A stretch of DNA of 64,000 nucleotides from Methanosarcina flavescens (GTDB lineage: Archaea > Halobacteriota > Methanosarcinia > Methanosarcinales > Methanosarcinaceae). The translations under genes were made by a program, and so were the position numbers. The stretch is from assembly GCF_001304615.2 (NCBI RefSeq), contig NZ_CP032683.1, positions 1,798,001-1,862,000 of the forward strand. Reading direction: 5' to 3'. Below, in pieces: positions 19,075 to 31,977 of the stretch. The first letter of the stretch is position 1. Each line of letters begins with the position of its first letter. Below the pieces are notes generated by a model. That model was not told the DNA's origin. It saw nothing but the letters and a program-made list of their open reading frames with translations, and did no database searches.

Positions 19075-19743
19075 TCAAATCAAGCTTATGAGTTCTTCCA
19101 GTGCAGCTTTTGGGTCTGCTGCTTTCACAATTCCGGAGGCCAGCAGTACACCTTGAGAACCAAGGTCAAGGGCTGCCCTGAGATCCTCACCTTTTGAGAT
19201 TCCGGCTCCGCAAAGTACTTTTACTGCAGGATCGATTTTCGCAACTGCTTCAACCGAACCACTGACAACCTCAGGATCAGCCTTTGAGACAGGAATACCG
19301 CTCCCTATAAGCTCGGGAGGCTCAATTGCAACATAATCAGGACCAAGGGCTGCGGCGGCTGCGGTTGTCGGGACATTGTTAGTACAGATAACTGTCTTGA
19401 GCCCGAATTCCTTTGCGGCCTTAAGTGACGCTTCGATTTCTGCAAGGGTCAGGCGCCTTTCAGAGTGATTGATCAGGGTTCCGATAGCTCCTGCCTCTTT
19501 TATAGCTTTTCCAAAAACATGGCCTGTGAAGCTTCCTGCTCCTATTCCATCCAGATGCTGGGAAAAAACTGGAATCTCAACCTCCGAGGCTACCCTGTAA
19601 ATATCCGGAAGTTGGGGGGCTACTGCTATTTCGATACCTGACCCTTCGGACACCTCTTTGCAGGCCTTTGCAATTTCCACTGCTCCCTGGCCCGTGCCCT
19701 GCAAATAAGTCTTATAGTTCAATAAAATGAATGGTAAACCCAA
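19075..19743 (-). CDS. tpiA: triosephosphate isomerase, archaeal type
   Basis: The 222-residue enzyme has the compact archaeal form. The catalytic lysine is in ILLNYKTYLQ, the histidine in FSQHLDG, and the glutamate in VAIEPPELIG. NHSERR and GAGISKG complete the phosphate-binding region. It interconverts dihydroxyacetone phosphate and glyceraldehyde 3-phosphate for gluconeogenesis. It lies 141 bases downstream of the Fae-Hps gene on the same strand, so the two sugar-phosphate genes may be co-transcribed, though a hairpin sits between them. Confidence 0.97.
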   Translation of the reverse strand: MGLPFILLNYKTYLQGTGQGAVEIAKACKEVSEGSGIEIAVAPQLPDIYRVASEVEIPVFSQHLDGIGAGSFTGHVFGKAIKEAGAIGTLINHSERRLTLAEIEASLKAAKEFGLKTVICTNNVPTTAAAAALGPDYVAIEPPELIGSGIPVSKADPEVVSGSVEAVAKIDPAVKVLCGAGISKGEDLRAALDLGSQGVLLASGIVKAADPKAALEELISLI

Positions 19744-19808
19744 GAAATCCCCTCTTGAAAGTTAAAAGAAATGAAAGCGCAAATTTCACGCTTTCCCTGA
19801 TAGGTTTC

Positions 19809-19842
19809 TGCCAAAAATACTGTAAGGTTTTACTTTTTGGCA
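19809..19842 (-). terminator. hairpin between fae-hps and tpiA
   Basis: TGCCAAAAA (19809-19817) and TTTTTGGCA (19834-19842) form nine perfect pairs. It lies about 40 bases after the fae-hps stop codon. It could terminate or process the transcript, but no clear T-run follows on the minus strand. Confidence 0.4.
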
Positions 19843-19884
19843 GTATTCATTCAGTGATCTTTTTCGGGAAATTCTTAAATCTGC

Positions 19885-21063
19885 TCAGAAGTCAGTCATA
19901 ACTCTGAACTGGTCAATTTCCGGCTTATTAAGGCTGTTGATAAACTGTTTGGCAACTTCTCTGACATCTTTTGCATTGGTGATCGCACGCCCAACCACAA
20001 GAATATCCGCACCCTGGCTCAGAGCTACAGGCACCTTGTCAAGACGGACCCCGCCTGCAACAGCAACCAGTGCTCTCGGAGCAACTTTCTTAATCTCTTC
20101 GATATTGCCCCAGGCATGTTCGGTACTCTCGATATCTATTCCGCGGTGGAGCTCAATAACATCAGGCATGACCTTAAGCTGTTTTAAGATAGAAATCGAA
20201 TCGGGCTGGTTAAGCGTATCCATGACCGCATAGATACCTGTCTTATGGGCTTCCTCGATGAGCTTGTCAATGGTGTTGATCGGAGCAAGGGCAGAGACTA
20301 CAATAGCATCTCCTGCAGCGTCGGCAACCATTCTTGCTTCAAGGTTTCCTGTATCCAGAGTCTTCAGGTCAGCTACTATAAAGGCATCTGGCCTGACGTC
20401 TCTGATCTTCGAAATGACATCCACTCCATAGCGTTTAATGAGCGGCGTGCCTGCTTCAATTATAACATGATCGCTCTTGGGAATCTGAGAGATGGCAGAA
20501 AGCACAGATTCGAGGTTCGGATTATCAAAAGCAATCTGAAGGTATGGTGGATCCCAGAGTCTTGTGACCTTGAATCCCATAATGGCATGGGTAGATTTGT
20601 TGCTTTCCTCAAGAACAGTATTAATGCTAGGGAAACCTTCAAGGGCTCGCTTGATTGCAAGCTTTGTGGCTCCGTAGTTATACCTGTAGATCTTGTTGTA
20701 GTCCTGGGCATCAGGATGGATAAAGACACTCGCTACAATGACAATGTCTTCAACCTGGTCCTTTGAGATTATGCCTTCTTCTACAGAATCTGCTACTGCT
20801 TTTGCAACCGCTGTCTGGGCAGGCCCGAAAATTTTTGATGCCTGTTCCATATTCTTTACCGTAACCTTCGGGATAATAAGGGTTGAAGGCTTGGATGGCA
20901 GGTTGGGCCTGATAACAGACAGGAGTGGAGTATGTCCGATTGAGAGCTGGGTCAGACCGTTTGCAAAAGCCTGACCTACTGGTCCTCCTTTGTCTCCTAT
21001 CATCAAATCAACGTGGGCAAGTTCTGCTCCCTGCCCTATTAATGCTTCTCCTATTTGAAACAT
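19885..21063 (-). CDS. fae-hps: bifunctional formaldehyde-activating enzyme / 3-hexulose-6-phosphate synthase
   Basis: Residues of about 1-160 are Fae, with the conserved [11 protein letters not shown] that contains the catalytic histidine. Fae condenses formaldehyde with tetrahydromethanopterin. Residues of about 170-392 are Hps, an orotidine-decarboxylase-fold enzyme with [12 protein letters not shown] and [10 protein letters not shown]-like motifs (here [13 protein letters not shown]). Hps splits hexulose 6-phosphate to ribulose 5-phosphate and formaldehyde. Together they make pentose phosphates and capture the formaldehyde. The ATG at 21063 has GAGG six bases upstream and gives 392 residues; an in-frame ATG at 21099 lacks a site. 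Confidence 0.96.
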   Translation of the reverse strand: MFQIGEALIGQGAELAHVDLMIGDKGGPVGQAFANGLTQLSIGHTPLLSVIRPNLPSKPSTLIIPKVTVKNMEQASKIFGPAQTAVAKAVADSVEEGIISKDQVEDIVIVASVFIHPDAQDYNKIYRYNYGATKLAIKRALEGFPSINTVLEESNKSTHAIMGFKVTRLWDPPYLQIAFDNPNLESVLSAISQIPKSDHVIIEAGTPLIKRYGVDVISKIRDVRPDAFIVADLKTLDTGNLEARMVADAAGDAIVVSALAPINTIDKLIEEAHKTGIYAVMDTLNQPDSISILKQLKVMPDVIELHRGIDIESTEHAWGNIEEIKKVAPRALVAVAGGVRLDKVPVALSQGADILVVGRAITNAKDVREVAKQFINSLNKPEIDQFRVMTDF

Positions 21064-21355
21064 ATTTGGCCTCGTGAGTTTGATAGATGTTATGTTCAAA
21101 GTTAATAAGTGTATAGATAACTGGTAATTGTGTCGATGGTTTCGTAATTGAAATTAGTTTGCCAATTGAAATTAGTTTGCCATCAGACTTAGGATAGAGA
21201 TAACCCTTCTGCCTGCTAAATGCCAGCCTTATATAAATAATCTCGTATCGTCCCGCAAGTTTTTTCCAGCCCGGATAGTGTATCAGAGTTCAATCTCAGA
21301 AGTGAGCTTCGAAATGCTTTAGGGACACAGGAAACATTCTGTTAAAGGGGGAGAA

Positions 21356-21970
21356 TTAAAGGAGAATTCTGGGGCACATATCGCGTAGAGTGCAGAATTC
21401 GCATCTAGGAGAGGTAGGTCTGCAGATATTCTGCCCTAATTTTACAAGCAAAAGATTTATGTGTCTCCAATATTTCTGTGGAAAGATCTTTTTTAACTCA
21501 GTTTCGGTTTCCTCAGGAGTTCTTGTTACTATCAGACCGAGCCTGTTAGAAATCCTGTGAACGTGGGTATCCACTGCAAGGGCATCCTTGAGGAAAGCAT
21601 CTGCAAGTACACAGTTTGCGGTCTTTCGGCCGACTCCAGGCAGTTCTAGAAGAGCCTCCATGGTATCAGGAACTTTGCCGTCGTATTTTTCTATAAGAAT
21701 TCTGGAAATTTCCTTTATTCTTCCCGCTTTGACTCTGTAAAAACCGACTTCTTTTATAAGGAATTCAATCTCACTAACATCAGCCTTCATCATCTCCTCA
21801 GGCGTTGGAAACCTCTTAAAAAGTCTCCTTGCTGCAGAACAGGTTACATCACCTCGGGTCCTCTGGGACATCACAGTGGAAATTAAAGCCTGGAAGGGCT
21901 CATTAAAACCATAGTCATAACCCTCAGGATAAAGTTCTAAAAGCCTTCGCATGAGTTCATCGGTATCCAT
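21356..21970 (-). CDS. nth: endonuclease III (DNA glycosylase/AP lyase)
   Basis: The 204-residue enzyme repairs oxidised pyrimidines. It shows the helix-hairpin-helix LPGVGRKTANCVL with the catalytic lysine, then the aspartate in AVDTHVHRISNRLGL. The C-terminal iron-sulfur loop has cysteines spaced six, two and five residues apart (ICRPTSPRCEFCTLRDMC). The length is normal. It stands alone between fae-hps and a repeat-rich region. Confidence 0.96.
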   Translation of the reverse strand: MDTDELMRRLLELYPEGYDYGFNEPFQALISTVMSQRTRGDVTCSAARRLFKRFPTPEEMMKADVSEIEFLIKEVGFYRVKAGRIKEISRILIEKYDGKVPDTMEALLELPGVGRKTANCVLADAFLKDALAVDTHVHRISNRLGLIVTRTPEETETELKKIFPQKYWRHINLLLVKLGQNICRPTSPRCEFCTLRDMCPRILL

Positions 21971-22019
21971 GTCCGAGAATTAGTCTTTTCTAATATAAAA
22001 TTAGGGTCTGACCACAACC

Positions 22020-22294
22020 TTCTGTGAGAAAGTTTGACCAAAAACCTTTTGAGAAAAGGTTTTATCGAAAATGGCATGTCTTTTGGATTTGAAAGTCTTA
22101 ACCCCAAACCCTATCTGGCGTGAGAAACACAAACTTTTTAAGAGAAAGTTTGATCACAAGCCTTTTCAAAAAAAGCTTGAGCGAAAACCTTTTGAGAAAA
22201 GGTTTTATCGAAAACGGCATGACGGCGTGGTCAAGCGGCGCAACGGTTGGTGATAAACCGGCGAACGGTTTCGGTCAAGCCTTTTTGTAAAAGG
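22020..22294. repeat. cluster of hairpin units including dispersed element copy B
   Basis: Several hairpins follow one another: CCTTTTGAGAAAAGG occurs twice, near 22045 and 22188, CAAACTTTTTAAGAGAAAGTTTG-type arms lie near 22128, and GCCTTTTCAAAAAAAGC is at 22160. The stretch 22160-22294 is a second copy of the element at 5355-5457, sharing the GACGGCGTGGTCAAGCGG core and the GGTTGGTGAT segment, with an extra CCTTTTGAGAAAAGG hairpin inserted. No coding sequence is visible. Confidence 0.7.
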
Positions 22295-22400
22295 GTTGCA
22301 GCGCAACAGTTTTGATCAAGCGACGCCACACTTGCAGTCTAAAGAATCAAGGAGATAAGTCAGGTAAATAAAGTTTCTGAAAAAAGAGATTTTAAAGAAG

Positions 22401-22470
22401 CCAAGGTCCGGATTCGAACCGGAATGAAATCGCTCTGCAGGCGATTGCGTAGCCGCTCCGCCACCTTGGC
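22401..22470 (-). tRNA. tRNA-Cys (GCA), copy 1
   Basis: On the minus strand the acceptor GCCAAGG pairs with CCTTGGC at the 3' end, the T-arm is CCGG/TTCGAAT/CCGG, and the anticodon triplet is GCA. CCA is not encoded. A second nearly identical gene lies 55 bases away. Methanosarcina may charge tRNA-Cys by both CysRS and the SepRS/SepCysS route. Confidence 0.9.
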
Positions 22471-22525
22471 ACTATTTAAATACAGTTAAGGCGTTTTATA
22501 ATTTTAGACTAGTTAATTATTTAAA

Positions 22526-22596
22526 GCCAAGATCCGGATTCGAACCGGAATAAAATCGCTCTGCAGGCGATTGCGTAGCCGCTCCGCCATCTTGGC
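22526..22596 (-). tRNA. tRNA-Cys (GCA), copy 2
   Basis: It has the same cloverleaf as its neighbour, with anticodon loop CTGCAGA. It differs in the last acceptor pair (A-T instead of G-C) and at one base near the variable loop, so the two are distinct isodecoders in tandem. Confidence 0.92.
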
Positions 22597-22743
22597 ATTT
22601 TTGATTGTCTTATTGCTCGTGTAGATGCATTAAAGGAATTTCTAATATATAAATATTTAGTTTAAGACAATATCATCCTAAATTTTTGAGGATAAAATGC
22701 TCTAAAAATATAGGGAGTTTTTTTCTATAAAAGAATAACTCCA

Positions 22744-23349
22744 TTAAAAAATAGCCAGGAGAGGAACTAATCCTGAGAAAGCAAGTATTCCTGCCATAGC
22801 AACAATGATCATAAGCAAGATCACCAGTAAGACGGGCAGGAATATAGCTACTGCAGACCTTAACATGCTTACATCATGTACATGCATGCCCCCTACAATA
22901 TAGAGATATATTCCATAAATCCCGACAATCCAGCCAATAACAGGAATCCAGGAAAGTACCAGCACAGCAGTTGCATAAGATATGAATCTTACAGTACCTT
23001 CGTAACTTCCCGAACCTCCAAGAACTTTATAAATAACATAGAGTATTGCAGCTTCAATAAAGAGAGAAATAATACCTATAATAGGTGTGATGATCACACT
23101 CATAAGTATCGCGAAAAACCCCAACCCTCTAACCTCACCATACATACCATCGTACATGCCGCCGTACATGCCCTCCATATACATCTGACGGCCAAAGAGT
23201 ACGGTTAAAAGTGCAGTTAAAAGCGCATATATGATGAGACTAATTGCTGCAAAGGTAAGTGGATCAGCATATCCTCCGGTTTCTGGCATCCTCCTGTAAA
23301 AATCAGACGGTCTTTGCATAACCTCTTTCCAGGTTCCGATGTAATCCAT
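22744..23349 (-). CDS. Yip1-family membrane protein
   Basis: The 201-residue protein has about five hydrophobic segments and a Yip1-like layout: an N-terminal amphipathic part (WKEVMQRPSDFYRRMPETGGYADPL), a membrane pair, and the region TVRFISYATAVLVLSWIPVIG that is typical of the family. A Met/Gly/Tyr repeat (MYGGMYDGMYG) lies in the first loop. The role is unknown. GGGGGTAACTT precedes the ATG at 23349 and fixes the start. Confidence 0.8.
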   Translation of the reverse strand: MDYIGTWKEVMQRPSDFYRRMPETGGYADPLTFAAISLIIYALLTALLTVLFGRQMYMEGMYGGMYDGMYGEVRGLGFFAILMSVIITPIIGIISLFIEAAILYVIYKVLGGSGSYEGTVRFISYATAVLVLSWIPVIGWIVGIYGIYLYIVGGMHVHDVSMLRSAVAIFLPVLLVILLMIIVAMAGILAFSGLVPLLAIF

Positions 23350-23640
23350 AAGTTACCCCCTGTAATTATATGCTTGATTTTTATTTAAATAGATTTATCA
23401 AAAAATGAAATCCTGTTTTCAGGATAATAGAGTAGTTCGAAACTGCAGCAAATTGGAATGGTTAAAGTTCATTGATCTCATCTTTGATAAATAATAATCA
23501 GGGTTAACCGGATTATGCGGTAGATGAACGAAGAAACAAAGTACAATCGAGCACAAGCACCGTTAAACCCAAATCTAAATCTAGAGTACAAAAAAATATA
23601 AATTAAGTAGCAAGAGAGCTAAAAAAGCAGGCCGGAAATG

Positions 23641-24027
23641 TTATAAACCAGACGTGTCATCAGCCGTCTTACATTCTGGATTTGTTATTGCTTCTTCACA
23701 CTGGCACATGCTCAAGGCTTCAAATATACCATCACCTACACTTATACCTTTTAAAGCACATTTCTCCATTAAGCGATAGTAAAGGTCTTTGTTTTCGCCC
23801 TTGATAAATTCACACATCTCAGAAACAAATTCCTGCATTAAAATTTCTTCGTCTCTGTTTACCCAGTTGTTAATTGATCCGATTAAGTGTTGGCGTGTGG
23901 AACTATCATCAAGGTTCTGATCTGTCACATGTGTGAAGACACACTCGTCTCTCATTAGAAGCCATTTACCAAGTCTATATCTAAACCTACTCTCGCTCTC
24001 TGGATTGATTTTATTTTCACCAGTCAT
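23641..24027 (-). CDS. uncharacterised 128-residue protein
   Basis: A GGGGGAT sequence six bases before the ATG at 24027 supports translation. The protein is soluble and mostly helical, rich in charged residues, with a Cys-containing tail (SMCQCEEAITNPECKT). No family is recognised. It stands alone between the Yip1-like gene and the divergent bacterioferritin gene. Confidence 0.6.
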   Translation of the reverse strand: MTGENKINPESESRFRYRLGKWLLMRDECVFTHVTDQNLDDSSTRQHLIGSINNWVNRDEEILMQEFVSEMCEFIKGENKDLYYRLMEKCALKGISVGDGIFEALSMCQCEEAITNPECKTADDTSGL

Positions 24028-24469
24028 ATTATATCCCCCATAATAATTACAGACTTCATGATATTTAACAATTTTATACTATTTTTATAATATTTGAAGA
24101 ATCCAAACTCCAAAAAAATAGTTAAGTATCAAATTGTCTCAATACTTAAAGAATACCGGTCTATGTTTTTAGCTTCTGACAACTGAAGTTTAGCATTATA
24201 TTGGAGCTTTTATAACTCAGTAAGCCATATTTTATTAACAGATAGTCTATTTATATTCGGTTTATTTATATAGCATGTGCCGCATAATATTGTGAGGAGG
24301 CCGGGAACTTTTAATGCTTAAGAATGAAATGGGTTCTAGATAGGCTGAGTTACTTTAATTAAAAGATGAATTAGTAATGCTCTCAAGAGTGGGACAAATG
24401 CGCAAAACTTATTATGAAGTTTAAGTATAAATATAGAAACCGTAATTTCTTTTGTAAGGGGGTATATCT
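24028..24469. other. divergent promoter region
   Basis: No gene is seen in these 442 bases. A TATA-like stretch at about 24426-24434 (TATAAATAT) lies some 35-45 bases before the bacterioferritin start. Another AT-rich block with TTTATATA lies near 24265, followed by GTGAGGAGG at about 24290, but no credible reading frame follows it. Confidence 0.5.
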
Positions 24470-24940
24470 TTGAAAGGAGACCAGAAACTAATTGATTGTC
24501 TGAATGCTCGTCTGGCAGAAGAATTGGCAGCTATCAACCAGTACTTTGTCCATGCCGAAATGTGTGAAAACTGGAATTACGAACGGCTTGGAGATGTAAT
24601 CGAGAAGCGAGCTATTACCGAGATGAGGCATGCAGAGAAGCTGATTGAACGCATTCTCTTCCTTGAGGGGAGGCCCATAGTTAGCAATCTGAGCGAAATT
24701 CGTATCGGTGATCAGGTACCAAAAATGCATGATCATGACCACTGGGCAGAGGAGGGAGCTATTAAAGGCTATAACCAAGCCATCCGCCTGGCGACAGAGC
24801 TGGGAGATAATGACACCAAAGTGCTTCTAGAATCAATCCTTAAGGAAGAAACAGAGCATATCGACTGGATCGAAGCCCAAATGGACCAGATCAACCAGAT
24901 AGGTGTCCAGAACTATCTGGCACAGCAGATCTACGAGTAA
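24470..24940 (+). CDS. bfr: bacterioferritin
   Basis: The 156-residue protein has the four-helix ferritin fold. The ferroxidase ligands can be placed in LAEELAAINQYF, EMRHAEKLIERI, and KEETEHIDWIE. The methionine in TEMRHAE corresponds to the haem-ligating methionine of bacterioferritins. It oxidises and stores iron in a 24-mer. The start is a TTG at 24470 after AAGGGGGT, since no ATG gives the conserved N-terminus. A terminator follows directly. Confidence 0.95.
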   Translation: MKGDQKLIDCLNARLAEELAAINQYFVHAEMCENWNYERLGDVIEKRAITEMRHAEKLIERILFLEGRPIVSNLSEIRIGDQVPKMHDHDHWAEEGAIKGYNQAIRLATELGDNDTKVLLESILKEETEHIDWIEAQMDQINQIGVQNYLAQQIYE

Positions 24941-24968
24941 GGGCGGATGCTACTGCATCTACCCTTTT
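24939..24968 (+). terminator. terminator of bfr
   Basis: AAGGGCGGATGC pairs with GCATCTACCCTT around a TACT loop, overlapping the stop codon, and a short T-run follows. It is a good intrinsic terminator. Confidence 0.65.
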
Positions 24969-25284
24969 AAAACATGAATGAGCCATTTGTAAAAGAGCTA
25001 TATTAAAAATAGTAATCTCCAACGCGCTTCAGAATATTTCTCAGAGACGGTTTGTCCATGGAGAGACTTAAGAGATATATTAATCTACTTAGAAGCTATC
25101 CGAAAAACCAACAATAACAATTGAAATATGCATTGTATGAAAAATAGCATATGTAAAAGTTACATAGGTTCATAGTATCCCTGTATCCGTTCTAATAATG
25201 CATACTTCAATTAAAAGTAAAAGTATAGGTAAACTGCAGTGTTTTTCATATAGGCTCTCCCATCCTTCAAGAGGACTACAAATC
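24969..25284. other. intergenic region before the CPBP protease gene
   Basis: No gene is recognised. An in-frame upstream ATG at 25198 would extend the next protein by 29 residues, but it has no ribosome binding site. The extension is not hydrophobic and does not look like the family. Confidence 0.4.
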
Positions 25285-26076
25285 ATGAACAGCAACACAT
25301 CAAAAAGGTCACCACTTCTATTTTTTATACTGGTTTACTCTCTTTCTATTCCACTTTGGGTGCTTAATATCATTTATCCGATGAAGCTTCCAGTGGATAA
25401 TCTTCCCGTGACAGATATTGTGGCCACATTTTCTCCAATGGTAGCGGCATCCATCCTCATATACCGGGAAGAGAAACTTTTAGGAGTAAAGAATCTGTTG
25501 AAAAGAGCCTTCGATTATAAGAGGATCACGAAAAAAGTCTGGTATGTTCCCATCATTCTCTTGATGCCGTTTATTTACGTGCTGACCTACGTGATAATGC
25601 GTCTAGTCGAACTACCAGTCCCAACTGTCTGGAACCCGCCACTTCTGACACCACTCCTCTTTATTGCATTCTTTTTAGCCGCCGCAGGTGAAGAGCTTGG
25701 TTATTCGGGATATGTCACCGATCCTATGCAGGTCCGATACACCGCACTGACAGCCAGTCTCATCATTGGGTTGATCCATGGTGTATGGCATTTCCCATCC
25801 ATGCTTTCAATGGACATGACTCTGGGATTGTTTATATGGGGAGGATTTATACTGGCCGTTAGTTTCCGGATTCTGACCATCTGGCTTTATAATAACACTG
25901 GAAAAAGCGTCTTTGCGACCATACTCTTTCATGCCGTGACCAATACTGGAAGGAGCATATTTCCCGGTAGTCGTTCAGCCTTCCAGCTTTATGACGGGGC
26001 TATTGGATATGGGCTCATTGCTATCACGGCTGTTATCGTGGTGTTCTTATGGGGAAAAGACATTAACTCGATTTAG
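25285..26076 (+). CDS. CPBP-family (CAAX/Abi) intramembrane metalloprotease
   Basis: The 263-residue protein has about seven hydrophobic segments and the family motifs AAAGEELGYSGYV, HGVWHFPS and FHAVTNT, which hold the metal-binding glutamates and histidines. Family members cleave membrane-bound or prenylated substrates; the substrate here is unknown. AAGAGGA at 25269 fixes the ATG at 25285. The stop codon is TAG, rare in this window. Read through, the frame would continue for 16 more codons to a TGA. Confidence 0.88.
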   Translation: MNSNTSKRSPLLFFILVYSLSIPLWVLNIIYPMKLPVDNLPVTDIVATFSPMVAASILIYREEKLLGVKNLLKRAFDYKRITKKVWYVPIILLMPFIYVLTYVIMRLVELPVPTVWNPPLLTPLLFIAFFLAAAGEELGYSGYVTDPMQVRYTALTASLIIGLIHGVWHFPSMLSMDMTLGLFIWGGFILAVSFRILTIWLYNNTGKSVFATILFHAVTNTGRSIFPGSRSAFQLYDGAIGYGLIAITAVIVVFLWGKDINSI

Positions 26077-26289
26077 ATATGCTCGCAAAACGGCGTGAGG
26101 CAAGATGATGGCTCCCTCATCTGAACACAGGCATCTATAGTTTCTCAAGAAGATAGGACAGATCGTCAATAAAAGCAATAAAACGTTCTTTGTAAGAAAA
26201 AATGCGAAAATAAAAAGTTAAGAAAATCAGACTTTAAGAAAATCAGTTTTAAAAAAACCATTTTTAGAAAAGATTAGAATGATAGGGTG

Positions 26290-26412
26290 AGCATGGCAGC
26301 GATCCAGAGTTCCCGAAGGCTCGCGCACTTCAGTACAGTCAGGAACGCGGGCAGGCTTATCTGCTGTGTTCGGGATGGGTACAGGAGTGACCCTGCCGCT
26401 ATGGCCGCCACA
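26290..26412 (-). rRNA. rrf: 5S ribosomal RNA
   Basis: On the minus strand it begins TGTGGCGGCCATAGCGGC and contains the conserved CCCATCCCGAACAC. The terminal helix GGCGGC/GCTGCC closes it. It lies downstream of 23S in the rRNA operon. The ends are within a few bases. Confidence 0.93.
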
Positions 26413-26438
26413 CTCTCCTATAAATGGGATTGAGGAAA

Positions 26439-26461
26439 TTTGTCTATAGCCAAAGACAAAC
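26439..26461 (-). other. hairpin in the 23S-5S spacer
   Basis: TTTGTCT pairs with AGACAAA around a short loop. It separates the 23S processing stem from 5S and may be a processing signal. Confidence 0.4.
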
Positions 26462-26470
26462 TAATGATTA

Positions 26471-26498
26471 AGTCATGTATGGTGCTGCAGACTGGATT
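26471..26498 (-). other. 23S processing stem, 3' arm
   Basis: The segment 26471-26498 is nearly the reverse complement of 29441-29468 on the other side of 23S (TGTATGGTGCTG here, CAGCACCTATACA there). The two arms form the long stem in which the archaeal tRNA-splicing-type endonuclease releases pre-23S. Confidence 0.75.
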
Positions 26499-26499
26499 T

Positions 26500-29440
<2,941 letters not shown>

Positions 29441-29468
29441 GTCCAGTATACAGCACCTATACATGACT
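29441..29468 (-). other. 23S processing stem, 5' arm
   Basis: This arm pairs with 26471-26498. It lies between tRNA-Ala and the 23S 5' end. Confidence 0.75.
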
Positions 29469-29537
29469 TCATGTACCTGCGTGTCAACACAGGCAATCCG
29501 TCCTTCCCCGGAAATTTACTTCCCGAGTGCACAAAAA

Positions 29538-29610
29538 TGGACTTGCTGGGATTCGAACCCAGGGCCTCTGCCTTGCAAAGGCAGCGATCTTCCATCTGAT
29601 CTACAAGCCC
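29538..29610 (-). tRNA. tRNA-Ala (TGC) in the rRNA spacer
   Basis: The minus-strand gene has acceptor GGGCTTG/CAAGTCC, anticodon loop TTTGCAA with TGC, and T-arm CTGGG/TTCGAAT/CCCAG. The discriminator is A, and CCA is not encoded. A spacer tRNA-Ala is standard in euryarchaeal rRNA operons. Confidence 0.96.
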
Positions 29611-29622
29611 AAGAGAGACTAG

Positions 29623-29643
29623 AGATCCACAGTGGATCTCTGG
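29623..29643 (-). other. perfect hairpin in the 16S-tRNA spacer
   Basis: AGAGATCCAC and GTGGATCTCT form ten perfect pairs with a one-base centre. It lies between tRNA-Ala and the 16S processing stem. Confidence 0.5.
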
Positions 29644-29645
29644 TT

Positions 29646-29663
29646 GAGGATTTTGTTTCGGTT
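29646..29663 (-). other. 16S processing stem, 3' arm
   Basis: GAGGATTTTGTTTCGGTT is the reverse complement of 31300-31320 apart from a three-base bulge. This fits the bulge-helix-bulge stem that frees pre-16S. Confidence 0.7.
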
Positions 29664-29696
29664 TATCGGCATCTGGGTGGTGGGTTTTTTATGCTT

Positions 29697-31174
<1,478 letters not shown>

Positions 31175-31299
31175 TGTTAATGTATCGCACACTTAAAATT
31201 AAAGGTCTTGGTCGCAGAAACTTGCACTAACAACTATCAATTCAGTTATTTCAGTTTCGCGATGATTCGTTTTATGAAAAACTCTCACCGCCCAGAATT

Positions 31300-31320
31300 A
31301 ACCGAACCGACAAAATCCTC
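31300..31320 (-). other. 16S processing stem, 5' arm
   Basis: This is the partner of 29646-29663 in the rRNA leader, with a three-base bulge (CCG). Confidence 0.7.
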
Positions 31321-31405
31321 GTCAGACAGGAAATAACTCCTGACTCCATTAAAAGATGAAAGAGATATGTGATTTAACCCACGCAATCATCTTGCGCAGG
31401 ATCAT

Positions 31406-31430
31406 ATACAAGACATTTCCTGTATATAAA
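31406..31430 (-). promoter_or_regulatory. rRNA promoter P1 with palindrome
   Basis: On the plus strand the palindrome ATACAAGACATTTCCTGTAT (31406-31425) overlaps TATATAAA (31423-31430). On the minus strand this is a TTTATATA box followed at once by the palindrome, so the palindrome lies between TATA and the start of transcription. It is the copy nearest to 16S. Confidence 0.75.
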
Positions 31431-31473
31431 GATTTGGATTATTCCTCATTGCGTTTTGAGTTATGAGGAATTT

Positions 31474-31498
31474 ATACAAGATATTTCTTGTATATAAA
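31474..31498 (-). promoter_or_regulatory. rRNA promoter P2 with palindrome
   Basis: ATACAAGATATTTCTTGTAT (31474-31493) overlaps TATATAAA, 68 bases upstream of P1, with the same geometry. Confidence 0.75.
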
Positions 31499-31544
31499 GC
31501 TTTGGATTGTTTCCCTCACCACATTTGATTTGTATGAGGAACAT

Positions 31545-31569
31545 ATACAAGGCATTCCTTGTATATAAA
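31545..31569 (-). promoter_or_regulatory. rRNA promoter P3 with palindrome
   Basis: ATACAAGGCATTCCTTGTAT (31545-31564) is the most symmetrical copy and overlaps TATATAAA. It lies 71 bases upstream of P2. Between the copies the segment TATGAGGAA is also repeated, so whole promoter units have been duplicated. Confidence 0.75.
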
Positions 31570-31599
31570 CCTTCTCCCGCAAGGGAGTTTAAACAAATT

Positions 31600-31892
31600 T
31601 GAATGATGGAAATTGAAAGTAGTTAAAAGATTTCAAAAGAGTAATACTTTTGAATCCTTAACTTTGCCCGTTTTTGCAAGCCATTGTTCATAGAACAACG
31701 TCCCAGGCGCCTTTTGTTACCGTTTTTCAAATTTCGTTTTTCTGGCGCCTTCAAATTTCGTTTTTAGTTCTCTTGGTCGTCGTGTGACGCCCTGAGAAGC
31801 AACCCTAGAAGGGTGTATCTAGTATAAATAATTTTCCATCAACAGCCCAAAAATAAAAACTTAAATTCAAACTTCAAAAAACTCTCGTGGGA
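31600..31892. other. intergenic region between rRNA promoters and leuA
   Basis: No gene is recognised in these 293 bases. CAAATTTCGTTTTT occurs twice, near 31727 and 31753, each preceded by a GGCGCC-type sequence (GGCGCCTT). The segment may hold upstream promoter elements of either operon. Confidence 0.4.
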
Positions 31893-31900
31893 TTTATATA
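31893..31900 (+). promoter_or_regulatory. TATA box of leuA
   Basis: TTTATATA here predicts a start of transcription near 31924 and a leader of about 55 bases. That leader contains a short reading frame (ATG at 31933, stop at 31986-31988) that overlaps the leuA start codon. Confidence 0.6.
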
Positions 31901-31977
31901 CCAGAAACCTACAATCAAGTAGATGATTACCATGAATGTAAGAACTGAAAGAAGGGATCGATTTTTACATCGAGCCC

